Shown: positions 1 through 9,670 of the stretch, one piece after another
Position numbering within the stretch: the first letter of the stretch is position 1
Layout of the letters: every line of letters starts with the position of its first letter
DNA from: Pseudomonadales bacterium
Lineage (GTDB): Bacteria > Pseudomonadota > Gammaproteobacteria > Pseudomonadales > Ketobacteraceae
Direction: 5' to 3'
Assembly (NCBI GenBank): GCA_002708905.1
Contig: PAPM01000008.1
Span: 1-64,000 of the forward strand
DNA length: 64,000 nucleotides
The notes under the pieces: generated by a model
Databases searched by the model: none
The model's input: the letters and a program-made list of their open reading frames with translations, nothing else
Told to the model about the DNA's origin: nothing
Position numbers and translations under genes: made by a program

Positions 1-90
1 GATATTTTACAGGCAGCCAGAGCGAGCACTTAAAGCGCAGAGCATCAGATATCAGGTTTCCTGGCTGCTTGAGTAGTTTGGTGAAATATC
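1..90. repeat. Imperfect inverted repeat at window edge
   Basis: Bases 1-20 match the reverse complement of 61-90 in two blocks: GATATTTTAC against GATATTTCAC, and AGGCAGCCAG against AAGCAGCCAG. One arm carries ten extra bases between the blocks. The repeat sits where the adjacent kinase gene loses similarity to its family, so it may be an end or scar of a mobile or duplicated element. Its full extent lies outside the window. Confidence 0.4.
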
Positions 91-2255
91 CGGGCTAGCC
101 CGGTGCCTTCCGGGTTCAATTTCTCCACATTGCCCACTTTCTGGAATTTGTTGAACAGCTTGCCGATATCCTCTTCCGCGATACCTATCCCGTCATCTGC
201 AACCTGCAATAACACACCTTTGATACCATCCCGGTCCTGCTCATGGAGGGATACTTTGATTTCCCCTGCGGCAGTAAATTTAACCGCGTTAGAGAGCAGG
301 TTTATGATGATCTGCCTGACCCGGGTATCATCCGCCTGAATCTTGCCATGGAATTGGCAATCCAGGGTAAATTCATTATCTTTGGCCTTGACCAACGGCA
401 TGAACTGATCGCGCGCACCTATCAACATCTCATCCAGCGGAAATTCAGAAATGCTCAATTCGAGCTTTCCAAGGTCCAACTTGCTGATATCCAGAAGGTT
501 GTTGATGACACCCAATAGATGATTGGCGTTACGCTCCACGATCACCAGGGATTCGCGACTGCGCTCGTCCAATTTTCCTCCCGCTCGACGCAGTACCCGC
601 CGGGTAAACCCAATTACAGAATTGAGCGGGGTTCTCAATTCGTGGGACATGCTGGCCAGGAATTCCGTTTTGGTCATACTGGCTTTTTCCGCCAGGTCTT
701 TCGCCAGGGCCAGCTCCTGGGTCTTTCCCTCCACCTGCTGTTCAATAATACGCTGATGGGTGAGCATGGTCAGGAGTACGGCTTCCAGTAGCGCCACATA
801 CAACAGTCCGCCAATCAATATGGCGTAACTTTGCCAGGACGAAACCCGCTGCATGATTTTGGGCGTAGCGGACAGTTCGATTCGAATGGACCGGCCCAGA
901 AACTGGAACACAGACTCCCATTCCCCAGTTGCCTCCACATGCTCTCCCCGATAGATGGTAACCGGGCGGGCGGGTTCAGAGATATCCACCAGGCGTAATG
1001 CAGAGCGCAGGTCATCGTTCTGGATGGTTTGTTCCAGAACCTGCCTGACATTGAAAATCACCTGAGCCAAACCATCGGTTGACTTGGTCCCTCGCTCTCT
1101 TACCGGCGCCACCAGAATGTAGGACAGCTCATGCTCCTTGTCCTGCACCAGCACCACCGGACTACTGGCCCTGGGCTCACCAGACGCCAACACTACAGAG
1201 AGTTCCGGCCGGTAGGTCAGCGACAACACATCCAGTCCATGGGCTTTCTCATTCCCCTCGAGCGGATAGATGTAAGTAAGGGGAAGATAACGCTCGCGGT
1301 CCCGGCTAACCACTATGTCGCCATTGACACCCCGCTCCCTGATCTCGAACAGTGGGAACCCCTGTTTGCGGGTGGCATCTACAAAATCAAGGCGCTGTCT
1401 GTTGGTCACCAAAGGCGCCCATTGCAGCGCCAGAATAGAGGAATTACCCTGCAATAACGGTCCACTGAACGTATCGAAGTCATCCGCTGAGGCTGACTGG
1501 CTGGCGCTCAAAAAACTGCTTAACGCCTCCAACACGACTTGCAGCTCATTAATGTGGAGTTTCAACACCGCCTCGAATTGCTGACCAATATCGGCCACCA
1601 ACGCCCGTCGATTCGCCTGCTCCAAGCCCCTGACGAAATAGAAAGAGGCTATCACCAACACCAGAAAGATCACCGGCATGAGCGCACTCTGCCAACCCCT
1701 GGATTCCTGTGTTGACCACTTCAGCATCCTGACCACGAATGGCGTGACAACCAGGGCTCCCACTGAATCACCCACCCACCAGACGATCCAGTTATTCAAC
1801 CAGCCACTCCAGGGCACGATACCATATGCTCCCAACAACGTTGCCCCATTCAGGGAGTTCACCAGGCAACTGACCGGGCCAACCACCAGGAGGAATTTGA
1901 TTATTTCTGCTCCATTGGTTAGCTGATGGGGCAACAGGCACAAGCGCACCATGAGAAACCGACCAAATGCGGCCTGAATCACCGCGCCGACAGCGACGGC
2001 AGCAGCGAAGGAAAGCTGACCAATATCAATGGGTATACCCTGGCTAAAAGAAGTGTAGATATTGGCCGCCAGGGCGCCGAGGAAAACGCCGGGGAAGACT
2101 CGAGCGCCATAAACGACGACAAAACCCAGCGCCACACCGGCCGACGGCCAGACTGGAGTGGCATAGTCCGGAGGAATAGCCAGCAGCTCAGTGCACAAGG
2201 AAAGCCCCCAGTATAGAAACATCACCAGTAAATTCTGAGGGAATGTCTTAGTCAC
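45..2255 (-). CDS. MASE1/CHASE sensor histidine kinase, C-terminally truncated
   Basis: Membrane sensor kinase of about 736 residues. The N-terminal 200 residues are a hydrophobic MASE1-type sensor. Residues about 240-430 look like a CHASE ligand domain, followed by a transmembrane helix near 480. The transmitter has the H-box SMSHELRTP, the N-box NLLSNAVKFT and the G1 motif DDGIGI. After PEGTGL the protein ends in about 15 residues unlike any HATPase, so the second glycine box and last strands are missing. Kinase activity is therefore doubtful. The GTG start at 2255 has AGGAG 11 bases upstream; a GTG at 2279 is the alternative. No receiver domain or partner regulator is adjacent. The domain calls are firm; the ligand is unknown. 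Confidence 0.85.
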   Translation of the reverse strand: MTKTFPQNLLVMFLYWGLSLCTELLAIPPDYATPVWPSAGVALGFVVVYGARVFPGVFLGALAANIYTSFSQGIPIDIGQLSFAAAVAVGAVIQAAFGRFLMVRLCLLPHQLTNGAEIIKFLLVVGPVSCLVNSLNGATLLGAYGIVPWSGWLNNWIVWWVGDSVGALVVTPFVVRMLKWSTQESRGWQSALMPVIFLVLVIASFYFVRGLEQANRRALVADIGQQFEAVLKLHINELQVVLEALSSFLSASQSASADDFDTFSGPLLQGNSSILALQWAPLVTNRQRLDFVDATRKQGFPLFEIRERGVNGDIVVSRDRERYLPLTYIYPLEGNEKAHGLDVLSLTYRPELSVVLASGEPRASSPVVLVQDKEHELSYILVAPVRERGTKSTDGLAQVIFNVRQVLEQTIQNDDLRSALRLVDISEPARPVTIYRGEHVEATGEWESVFQFLGRSIRIELSATPKIMQRVSSWQSYAILIGGLLYVALLEAVLLTMLTHQRIIEQQVEGKTQELALAKDLAEKASMTKTEFLASMSHELRTPLNSVIGFTRRVLRRAGGKLDERSRESLVIVERNANHLLGVINNLLDISKLDLGKLELSISEFPLDEMLIGARDQFMPLVKAKDNEFTLDCQFHGKIQADDTRVRQIIINLLSNAVKFTAAGEIKVSLHEQDRDGIKGVLLQVADDGIGIAEEDIGKLFNKFQKVGNVEKLNPEGTGLARIFHQTTQAARKPDI
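90..103. repeat. 14-bp perfect palindrome at kinase breakpoint
   Basis: The sequence CCGGGCTAGCCCGG is self-complementary. It covers exactly the codons where the kinase at 45-2255 leaves the HATPase consensus (GTGL then A-R instead of G-L). This suggests a recombination or insertion junction, but chance cannot be excluded. Confidence 0.45.
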
Positions 2256-2374
2256 TGCGGCCCAATCTCCTGCCCACACAAAGGTCCATGATTAGCAGTA
2301 TAGACCGGCTGCTATGCTTGGCAGGTTTTTCAGGTAGATTGAAAGTGGACGGGTAGCGCGGCTTAAGATGGCCG

Positions 2375-5338
2375 TCATTCATTACCGGCTTTAAGGGGCT
2401 GGAAGCTCAAATAACGTGTCAACACCGACTGCAAGGCCTGGGCATCAACGGGTTTTGCCAGATGTTCATTCATACCGGCACGACAGGCTTTTTCCTTGTG
2501 CTCTTTCAAAACGTGAGCCGTCAATGCAACAATCGGAATCGGACGTAACTTTTTACTTTGTTCCAGCTGCCTGATGCGTGCTGCGGCGCTGTAACCATCC
2601 AGTACGGGCATTTCACAATCCATCAGAACCACATCAAATTGACCATGCTTGCGGAACAGCAGGTCGATGGCCGCCTGCCCATTTTCACACACGACAAAAT
2701 CCAGCCCCAACTTGCTCAGCAGGCCTCCGATGACCATCTGGTTGACTTTGTTATCCTCAACCACCAGCGCCTTCTTACCCAGGAACTCAATAGAACCATA
2801 ATTGATGCGCTCAATATCCGGCAACAGGGGGACTTCTGCAAGCTGCAATAAAAGCTGCTGCAATTGCCGCGGGGAAAACGGCTTTTGCAGACACCGGATC
2901 CGGTCAGGATAAGGGTTATCATTACAGCGTTGGGCTGAGCTGACACTGTTCAAAGCAACAAACCTCGGAGAGGAAATCTGCGCGCTCTTGCAAATACACT
3001 GCATAAAGTCCAACGCTGATGGACTACAGTCTGCCACCACATAATCAACACCTTTGCCCTGCCGCGCCTCGAAATGAAGCATTTCTTTGCCTTCCTCCCA
3101 GCTGTGCGCCAGCAGCGAGCGAATACCCCAGGCAGAAGCCTGTTCCTGAATCATCTGCGCCAGGGCGGTACTTTCTGTCATTATCAGAAGGGATTTGTTT
3201 TGCAGCGGCGCCAGAGGTAATAATCGATCCTGGATGAACTGCCGACTCGCGCGACGGCACTCCACGCTGAACCAGAATCGACTGCCACGACCGGGAGTGC
3301 TCACCCCCCCAATATCTCCCCCCATCATTTCCGACAACTTCTTCGAGATATTCAAACCCAGCCCGGTACCCCCGAATTTCCGGCTGATACTGAGATCAGC
3401 CTGGGAAAACGCTTGGAACAGTTTTCGCTGCACATCGTGCTCAATACCAATACCTGTATCCACTACATCAAACCGAATCCGCTGCGCAAGTTGATCCCGG
3501 ATGGCTGGTGCGGTAGACACCCGCAAGCTCACATAACCTTTTTGCGTGAACTTAAACGCGTTTGCCAACAGGTTTAACAGAATCTGGCGTAACCTCACCG
3601 TATCCGCTTTGACATAGCGCGGAGTATCTGGCGCAAAGGAACACAGCAGATCCAGCTTTTTGGACTCTGCGCTGGCGGAAAAGAACGTCACGCATTCCTG
3701 GCACAGCTGCTCCAGGTCCACATCCGTCATTTTCAGCTCCAGGTTTCCCTCCACAATTTTGGCGTAGTCCATGATATCGTCGATGATACCCAACAGAGCT
3801 TTTCCTGACTGGGAGATCGAGGCCACATAGTGCCTTTGCACGTCGTCCAGCCGGGTATCCAACATCAGTTCCGACATTCCCAACACCCCATTGAGCGGAG
3901 TGCGGATTTCATGACTCATGGTCGCCAGGAAGCGGCTCTTCGCGTTATTTTCGGCCTGTGCCATCAACAGTTTTTTTCTGGATTTCAAATCATCCACAGC
4001 CGCCTGGAATTTCAGATCAAGAAAGCGCTTATGCTCAGCTCTTGCTTTGAGTTCATTGCTAACAGCCTGTTTCTGGGCATCAAGCTTGGCCCGGCGTTCC
4101 TCGTTAATCCGATCAGCCAGTGCAAAAGAAAACAAAATCATTTCTATTGCACTGGCAATCTGCACGGAATAATTAATCAGCGAGTTACTGGGAAACACCC
4201 CAAACTTACTCAGGCCGGTAACAAAAACCGAGGACAGCAACACAGTCCATGCCAGCACAAAAAAGCGTGCCGCACGAACGCCAAGGTGTATCAAGTAGAA
4301 ACCGCAACAAATGACAATCAACGTGGTTGGCATCCCCACCACGGAAACCAGAATGGTGGAGGAACGATACTCCAACACAAAACTCAAAAGCAGCACCACA
4401 ATAAAACAGGCAGCCAATATCATAAACAGGAGATAAACCCGCGGTGTATTGCGCCGAATATCCAGCAGCGATATGGCAAACAACGTCCCGAGCAAACCAA
4501 AGACCGACAACGACGCCGGAATGGCGAAGGTATTTACCCATGGATAATCGGACCAGACAAACTGAAAGCCAATACCCTGCACCGACGCAACGTAACAGGA
4601 ACAGCCAAAGGCCGCACCTATGTAGTACAAGTAGCTGACATGGCGAACACTGAGATAGACAAACAGGTTGTACAGCACCATTACCAGAATGATGCCGTAA
4701 TAAAGCCCCTGCCCTACCATCACCGATTGCTGGGCATCAAAATACTGATCGTAATCCCAGAGTTTGAGCGGAGCCCCCAATGAGCTGGTGGAGCGAATCC
4801 GCAGATAGACATCCAGACTGGTTCCGGGCTCTAACTGCAGGGGCACCATGAAGTTAGGGGTATCCACAGGGCGTTGATCAAAGGGATAGGCATCGCCCAG
4901 GTGCCACTTCTGAATCAAACTTCCCTTCTTGAACAGGAAAATGTCGACGTAATCCAGCAACGGGTATTGCACTTCCAGCAGACTGTTTAATGGATTGGTC
5001 CCGCGGTGATGAAAGGGTACGCGAACCCAAAGCGTAGCCGGACTATAACCAAAGAACGGCGCGCTGCTTTGACTGGTAAACCAGGCTTGCCGGGGCAACG
5101 CCCTGACTTCGGACAGTGTTAATTGGTTTTCCTGGTCCAGATAATACTCAGAAAACGGACTGATACCGATCGACTGGAAGTCATCCTGAAGAGTGACAAC
5201 CACTTTGGCAAAGCCCGGCATGGAGAAAAACAGAAAACAAAAGGCCACCAGACAAGTGGCGGCACTTGTCCAAATCTTCGTCCTGAAATAATCCCTGTGT
5301 TTGATATCCCTTTCTGAGCGACCTGCTGCGTGATGCAA
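2375..5338 (-). CDS. 7TMR-DISM hybrid sensor histidine kinase with receiver domains
   Basis: Hybrid sensor kinase of 987 residues. A signal or anchor segment (about 23-43) precedes a 7TMR-DISM extracellular domain (about 45-195). Seven hydrophobic segments follow (about 205-405), then a coiled coil (415-465). HisKA has the H-box TMSHEIRTP with His about 476, and HATPase_c has DTGIGI and GGTGLGL. Next comes a degenerate receiver-like stretch (about 705-825) and a canonical C-terminal receiver with VVEDN, MDCEMP and the KP lysine. DISM modules are thought to bind carbohydrates or other small ligands. The start is TTG at 5338, with AGGA four bases upstream and no ATG nearby. It is transcribed alone, and the downstream target cannot be told from context. 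Confidence 0.9.
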   Translation of the reverse strand: MHHAAGRSERDIKHRDYFRTKIWTSAATCLVAFCFLFFSMPGFAKVVVTLQDDFQSIGISPFSEYYLDQENQLTLSEVRALPRQAWFTSQSSAPFFGYSPATLWVRVPFHHRGTNPLNSLLEVQYPLLDYVDIFLFKKGSLIQKWHLGDAYPFDQRPVDTPNFMVPLQLEPGTSLDVYLRIRSTSSLGAPLKLWDYDQYFDAQQSVMVGQGLYYGIILVMVLYNLFVYLSVRHVSYLYYIGAAFGCSCYVASVQGIGFQFVWSDYPWVNTFAIPASLSVFGLLGTLFAISLLDIRRNTPRVYLLFMILAACFIVVLLLSFVLEYRSSTILVSVVGMPTTLIVICCGFYLIHLGVRAARFFVLAWTVLLSSVFVTGLSKFGVFPSNSLINYSVQIASAIEMILFSFALADRINEERRAKLDAQKQAVSNELKARAEHKRFLDLKFQAAVDDLKSRKKLLMAQAENNAKSRFLATMSHEIRTPLNGVLGMSELMLDTRLDDVQRHYVASISQSGKALLGIIDDIMDYAKIVEGNLELKMTDVDLEQLCQECVTFFSASAESKKLDLLCSFAPDTPRYVKADTVRLRQILLNLLANAFKFTQKGYVSLRVSTAPAIRDQLAQRIRFDVVDTGIGIEHDVQRKLFQAFSQADLSISRKFGGTGLGLNISKKLSEMMGGDIGGVSTPGRGSRFWFSVECRRASRQFIQDRLLPLAPLQNKSLLIMTESTALAQMIQEQASAWGIRSLLAHSWEEGKEMLHFEARQGKGVDYVVADCSPSALDFMQCICKSAQISSPRFVALNSVSSAQRCNDNPYPDRIRCLQKPFSPRQLQQLLLQLAEVPLLPDIERINYGSIEFLGKKALVVEDNKVNQMVIGGLLSKLGLDFVVCENGQAAIDLLFRKHGQFDVVLMDCEMPVLDGYSAAARIRQLEQSKKLRPIPIVALTAHVLKEHKEKACRAGMNEHLAKPVDAQALQSVLTRYLSFQPLKAGNE

Positions 5339-5585
5339 GGTGTCCTACCAGTCCAAATCCATCTATTTTTTCCGTTATCCTTCAAATATAGACTAAGACC
5401 CATCCAAAATGTCCAAATTTGAACTCACTGAGGCGAATTTTATCGGCTGGCACCCCCGATTCCGCAGACAATCCGGATGAAAACGGCAGCAATAGGCTGA
5501 TTTTTAAGCCATTTGACTACCTGATAAGCCGATTTAGCCGGACAGGTTCTATCGCGCAGGGCGAGGGGCACAAGCTCCCCCTGTG

Positions 5586-7247
5586 TTACATTGCGGAATA
5601 ATTGGGGCCGCCCCCTGCCTCCGGCGCCACCCAGGTAATATTTTGGCTGGGGTCTTTGATATCACAGGTCTTACAATGGACGCAGTTCTGGGCATTGATG
5701 CGAAAGTTGGTCTCCCCCTGCTCCACCAACACTTCATAGACACCCGCCGGGCAATAGCGTTGAGCAGGCTCCTGATACCTCGGCAGGTTGTATTGCAGGG
5801 GAATAGAGGGGTCCAGCAGGCGCAGATGACAGGGTTGGTCCCCGCGGTGATTGGTGTTGGACAGATAGACCGAGGACAGTTTGTCGAAGGTGATCACCCC
5901 ATCCGGTTTGGGGTAGGACAACGGGGTCGCCTGATCCACCGTATCCATGCATTGGTGGTCCGGCTGATCATCCCGCAAAGTAATGGGTAAACGCCCTCTG
6001 AACAGCCCGTAGTCAATGAAGCTGTACACCGAGCCCAGCAGCATGCCAAAGCGGTGCATGGCCGGGGCCACATTACGGGCCTGGTATAACTCAGGGTACA
6101 ACCAGGACTGCTCCACTGCGCGGCGATATGTGGTCAAATCGGCTTTCAGCTCCCCCGCACACAAGGCTTCAGCCACCACCTCAGCGGCCAGCATGCCGCT
6201 CTTCATCGCGGTATGATTACCTTTGATTTTCGGATAATTCATAAACCCGGCATCACAGCCGATTAACACCCCTCCCGGAAAGCTAAGCTTGGGCACGGCC
6301 TGCAACCCGCCCTTGTTGATGGCCCTTGCGCCATAGGCAATACGCTTACCGCCTTCCAATAGCGGCTTGATCAGGGGATGCAACTTCCACTGCTGGAGTT
6401 CATCAAAGGGGCTCAACCAGGGATTGCGGTAATTCAGGTCCGTAATCATGCCGAGGGAAACCTGATTGTTCTCCGCATGATAGAGAAACGCCCCACCACC
6501 GGTTCCAGATCGCGACAGTGGCCAGCCAAAGCAATGCAGCACTTTTCCCGGCTGGTGCTTGCCTGGGTCGATCTCCCACACCTCCTTAATGCCAACGGCG
6601 TAATGCTGGGTGCCACTCTCGTCGTCCAACCCGAAGCGCTGGATCAACTGCTTGCCCAAGTGACCGCGACAGCCCTCCGCAAACAGGGTATAGCCTGCCA
6701 GCAGGTCCACCCCGGGCTGATATCCGGCCTTGGGTTTACCTTCGGCATCCAACCCCATATCGCCGGTGCGTACACCACAGACCGCGCCGTATTCATCAAA
6801 CAGCAGCTCTGCGGCGGTAAACCCCGGGTAGATCTCGACACCAAGTTCCTGGGCCTGATCCGCCAGCCAGCGGCAGAACACACCCAGACTGATGATGTAG
6901 TTGCCCTCATTGTGGATTACGCGGGAGGCCAACATGCTGGGAAAGCGAATACCCCGCTGAGGAGAGATCAGGTAATGCACTTCGTCTTCCGTCACCGGCA
7001 CCCGCAAAGGCGCTCCCCGCTCCCGCCAATCCGGAAACAGTTCATTCAGGGCAGTGGGCTGCAACAGCGCCCCCGATAACGAATGGGCGCCTACTTCCGC
7101 TGCCTTCTCCACCACACAGACGTTCAGCTCCCGACCCTGCTCCAACGCTTTCTGCTTTAAACGGCAGGCTGCGGATAATCCCGCCGGTCCGGCGCCGACA
7201 ATAACCACATCATACTCGAGTTTTTCACGTTCTATCCCACTGTTCAT
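5586..7247 (-). CDS. etfD: Electron transfer flavoprotein-ubiquinone oxidoreductase
   Basis: ETF:ubiquinone oxidoreductase, 553 residues, the normal length. It passes electrons from reduced ETF, mainly from acyl-CoA and amino-acid dehydrogenases, to the membrane quinone pool. An N-terminal dinucleotide fold (VVIVGAGPAGLSAA) binds FAD. The C-terminus has the ferredoxin-like cysteine cluster NCVHCKTCDIKDP for the [4Fe-4S] centre, with a further Cys in RYCPAGVYE. The ATG start follows AAGGAGACCGGG, a strong ribosome site. The ETF subunit genes etfBA are not in this window. The acyl-CoA dehydrogenase at 44.7-46.5 kb is a plausible upstream electron source, by inference only. Confidence 0.96.
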   Translation of the reverse strand: MNSGIEREKLEYDVVIVGAGPAGLSAACRLKQKALEQGRELNVCVVEKAAEVGAHSLSGALLQPTALNELFPDWRERGAPLRVPVTEDEVHYLISPQRGIRFPSMLASRVIHNEGNYIISLGVFCRWLADQAQELGVEIYPGFTAAELLFDEYGAVCGVRTGDMGLDAEGKPKAGYQPGVDLLAGYTLFAEGCRGHLGKQLIQRFGLDDESGTQHYAVGIKEVWEIDPGKHQPGKVLHCFGWPLSRSGTGGGAFLYHAENNQVSLGMITDLNYRNPWLSPFDELQQWKLHPLIKPLLEGGKRIAYGARAINKGGLQAVPKLSFPGGVLIGCDAGFMNYPKIKGNHTAMKSGMLAAEVVAEALCAGELKADLTTYRRAVEQSWLYPELYQARNVAPAMHRFGMLLGSVYSFIDYGLFRGRLPITLRDDQPDHQCMDTVDQATPLSYPKPDGVITFDKLSSVYLSNTNHRGDQPCHLRLLDPSIPLQYNLPRYQEPAQRYCPAGVYEVLVEQGETNFRINAQNCVHCKTCDIKDPSQNITWVAPEAGGGPNYSAM

Positions 7248-7377
7248 CCCGGTCTCCTTACTGGCCGCTCATCTGGATATATTTTTTGCTTGCAGGATTC
7301 AGCGTAACGAAGACAACAGTAGAAGAACTCACCCCCAGGGGTGAAAGCGGGGAGTATTTTGGGGTAACGGGAAAGTG

Positions 7378-8868
7378 TCAGGGCGAGGACTGGAGCTTCA
7401 ACAGAGCCTGGGTACGGTTTTCCACCCCCATCTTGCCATAGAGATTGCGGATGTGAACTTTCAATGTGTTGGGCGAGATGAACAGCGCTTCGGCAATGGC
7501 TTTGTTGGATAACCCCTGGCTGATTAATTCCAGCACAGCCTGCTCTCTGCGGGTTAGAGGTTCAACCACCTCGGAGGAATCCTCCTGGACCTCTATGGTG
7601 GACGCCGTACCCCGGTCAGAATCGTGCCCCCCGGTAAACGGCATGCGGGACAACCAGTAGGCTTTGTTGCCGGCGGCTCCCTCTTCCATTTGCAGCCATT
7701 CGTCATTCAGCAAAGCCCGGGCCTGATCCCACAAAGCGTGCTGCACACACAGCTCCATCGCATCCACGTAATAACCATTTTCCTGCAACCAGGACAATGC
7801 CCGTTCACAATAAGCTGTTTGCTCTACCTGCGGCCATTGCTGAGCCATGAATAAGAGAAACTGACGAAACAAATCGTGATATCGATACCAGGTTCGGTGG
7901 TTGTCCATGGGAATCAAGAACAGATCGCTGGATTCCAACTCGGTAATAACCTGCATGCTGTCGGAACACTCACCCACCGCATTACACAACCCAGCGCAGA
8001 ATTTCGGTGACAGCGCCGATAGCATCAGGAAACGCTGGCGCTGGCGGGATTGCTTTTGAAACACCTCTTCCAACAAATAATCCGATATATGACGATCAAG
8101 CTGCGGTTTATGTAAGAGGTCCTCCGGCAACAGCTCCTCTGCAGTAACCTGATTACCCTTCAGAGACAATGCCACCAGTTGCATACCGGCAACCCAGCCT
8201 TCGGTTTTATGACGCAATTGCGCCAATGTCTTATCCGCCTGAGGCAGATGCATGGAATAATGAAAAAAATCCAACGCTTCAGCGTCGTCAAAACGCAAAT
8301 CATCGGTTCCCAGTTGGAGCAGCTGACCATTGGCACGACGGCGGGATAATTTGAGTTCCGGTTGGTTTCTTGAGGTTATCACCAGACGCAGCGATGATGG
8401 CAGATGATCCAGAAAGAGGTTGATCAAGCCCAACAATTCGGGATTTTCAATAAAATGAAAATCGTCCAGCACCAGGGCAATCGGATCATCCGATTGGTTG
8501 TGCTCTGCCAGGGCGTCCAGATCATTGAGCAGGGAGATAACCACACTGGCATAGTTACGCCTTGGCGATCGCAACCAGATATCCTGAGCTTCGCGACCAA
8601 GGTCAGGCTGAATTTGTTGCAGGGACTGGATGGCGTATTGCCAGAACACGTCCAACACATCGTGTTCGGGACCAAGACTCAACCAGGCAAAGCGTTGTGG
8701 TTGGTAATGCAGCCACTGACTCACCAGAGTGGTTTTACCATACCCGGCCGGCGCGGCCACCAGACACAACGATCCACCACTGCTTTGCTGCAGCTTTTGC
8801 AGGAGACGTGTACGTACCACACAGTTGGCACGCAGTGGCGGCAGATAAAATCGGGTTCTTAACAGCAT
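7378..8868 (-). CDS. Short MalT/AlkS-type LuxR-family transcriptional regulator
   Basis: ATP-binding transcriptional activator of the MalT/AlkS group, 496 residues. A STAND-type NTPase domain has Walker A APAGYGKTT (about 39-47) and Walker B ALVLDDFHF. The last 65 residues are a LuxR helix-turn-helix (LTRREQAVLELISQG, followed by KAIAEALFISPNTLKVH). Typical members have about 900 residues, with a long TPR-like ligand domain between ATPase and HTH; here only a short remnant (about 350-400) and a linker remain. The gene lies downstream of the Lar-like gene and upstream of etfD, all on the minus strand. An almost perfect 30-base inverted repeat abuts the start codon. The inducer and targets are unknown. 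Confidence 0.85.
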   Translation of the reverse strand: MLLRTRFYLPPLRANCVVRTRLLQKLQQSSGGSLCLVAAPAGYGKTTLVSQWLHYQPQRFAWLSLGPEHDVLDVFWQYAIQSLQQIQPDLGREAQDIWLRSPRRNYASVVISLLNDLDALAEHNQSDDPIALVLDDFHFIENPELLGLINLFLDHLPSSLRLVITSRNQPELKLSRRRANGQLLQLGTDDLRFDDAEALDFFHYSMHLPQADKTLAQLRHKTEGWVAGMQLVALSLKGNQVTAEELLPEDLLHKPQLDRHISDYLLEEVFQKQSRQRQRFLMLSALSPKFCAGLCNAVGECSDSMQVITELESSDLFLIPMDNHRTWYRYHDLFRQFLLFMAQQWPQVEQTAYCERALSWLQENGYYVDAMELCVQHALWDQARALLNDEWLQMEEGAAGNKAYWLSRMPFTGGHDSDRGTASTIEVQEDSSEVVEPLTRREQAVLELISQGLSNKAIAEALFISPNTLKVHIRNLYGKMGVENRTQALLKLQSSP

Positions 8869-8898
8869 AATGGGGCAAAGTATTTACTTCGCCCCATT
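8869..8898 (-). promoter_or_regulatory. 30-base inverted repeat abutting regulator start codon
   Basis: Arms AATGGGGC and GCCCCATT enclose inner arms AAGTA and TACTT with a single A-C mismatch and a TT loop. The repeat ends on the base before the ATG of the MalT-like regulator and takes up the place of a normal Shine-Dalgarno. The nearest AGGA is about 40 bases upstream. It would come close to the ATG only if the hairpin forms. It could be an RNA control hairpin, an autoregulatory operator, or both. Confidence 0.6.
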
Positions 8899-8934
8899 GT
8901 TGCAAATCCTGACTACGATAAGCAAAACTTTTAA

Positions 8935-9450
8935 TCAGGCTTCCTGGGCTTGATTATTGGGAACCTCAGACTCCGCCGATGGTTCAGGTGGATTCAATTC
9001 GTCTTCTCTGGGGAACTTGAGCTTGGCCCAACTCTGCGCGTAAATCACCCACATCAATTGCAGGCGGGCAATCTTCATTTCTTCGGTATTGCCGCTCACT
9101 TTTTCTGCGCGCAGTTGTTTTATTTTCTGCTCCAGCTCAATTCGACGCTCGTTGAGTTTGAGTCGGATTTCCTCTCCCCGCAGCCCGGTCAGGCTCATAA
9201 AGGGAATACGAAAATCTTCGGGGAACTCTGACATGGGCGACTTGTTCCATTCCAGGATCGCCTGCCAGGGGTACTGAGTATAACGGCCCTGATGTCCACA
9301 AATTTCATCCAGGCACCGTACCACGTAACGGAGTTTTCCCTTCTCCGATTCCGCACTACGTTCCTTTACCAGGCGGGCTTCACATCCGCAGGTACAGAAA
9401 TTTATCTCCGGCTTTAACTCGTAAATCGGGTTTTCATTTGTGTCGTTCAT
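8935..9450 (-). CDS. Lar-like zinc-ribbon protein with helical tail
   Basis: Uncharacterised protein of 171 residues. The first 75 residues resemble the phage restriction-alleviation (Lar) zinc ribbon: C19-x-C21-x-C23, the phrase CEARLVKE, then C46 and C51 in RCLDEICGHQG, ending with AILEWN. Residues about 95-150 are charged and helical, and the tail is acidic and low complexity. The gene precedes the MalT-like regulator by 66 bases on the same strand and diverges from the EVE-domain gene. Zinc binding is likely. Anti-restriction activity is only suggested by the family resemblance, and the ribbon may serve another nucleic-acid or protein contact. Confidence 0.7.
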   Translation of the reverse strand: MNDTNENPIYELKPEINFCTCGCEARLVKERSAESEKGKLRYVVRCLDEICGHQGRYTQYPWQAILEWNKSPMSEFPEDFRIPFMSLTGLRGEEIRLKLNERRIELEQKIKQLRAEKVSGNTEEMKIARLQLMWVIYAQSWAKLKFPREDELNPPEPSAESEVPNNQAQEA

Positions 9451-9493
9451 ATTATCCGCGAGTCTTTGTAATACAACGATTTAACTTTACCTT

Positions 9494-9605
9494 ATGCCTT
9501 CTTAACACCTTAAGGCATCAGGTTATGCGAGAAATTCCCAAAACAGGAATAAAAGTAAACAAAATATAGCACCAAAGGCACTTTACTTCGATTTGGCGCT
9601 TTTTT
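9494..9605 (+). ncRNA. Candidate small RNA or leader with terminator-like hairpin
   Basis: The 220-base gap before the EVE gene holds a hairpin ATGCCTT/AAGGCAT (9494-9518). Further on is a stem AGCACCAAA/TTTGGCGCT (9568-9600) followed directly by five T residues. No plus-strand gene ends upstream, so the terminator would close a short RNA or a leader. A competing pairing AAGTAAA (9553-9559) with TTTACTT (9582-9588) is possible. No known RNA family was recognised. Confidence 0.3.
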
Positions 9606-9670
9606 GAAGAGGGGGTTACAATCTAGCCCACTTTTTACCTAACAATATTATTATTATGGAAACGGTGGTT

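Noticed and set aside
3830-4783. 317-codon open frame on the plus strand opposite the DISM kinase
   Set aside because: It is antisense to a well-supported hybrid kinase and its product is low-complexity His/Gln-rich without recognisable motifs.
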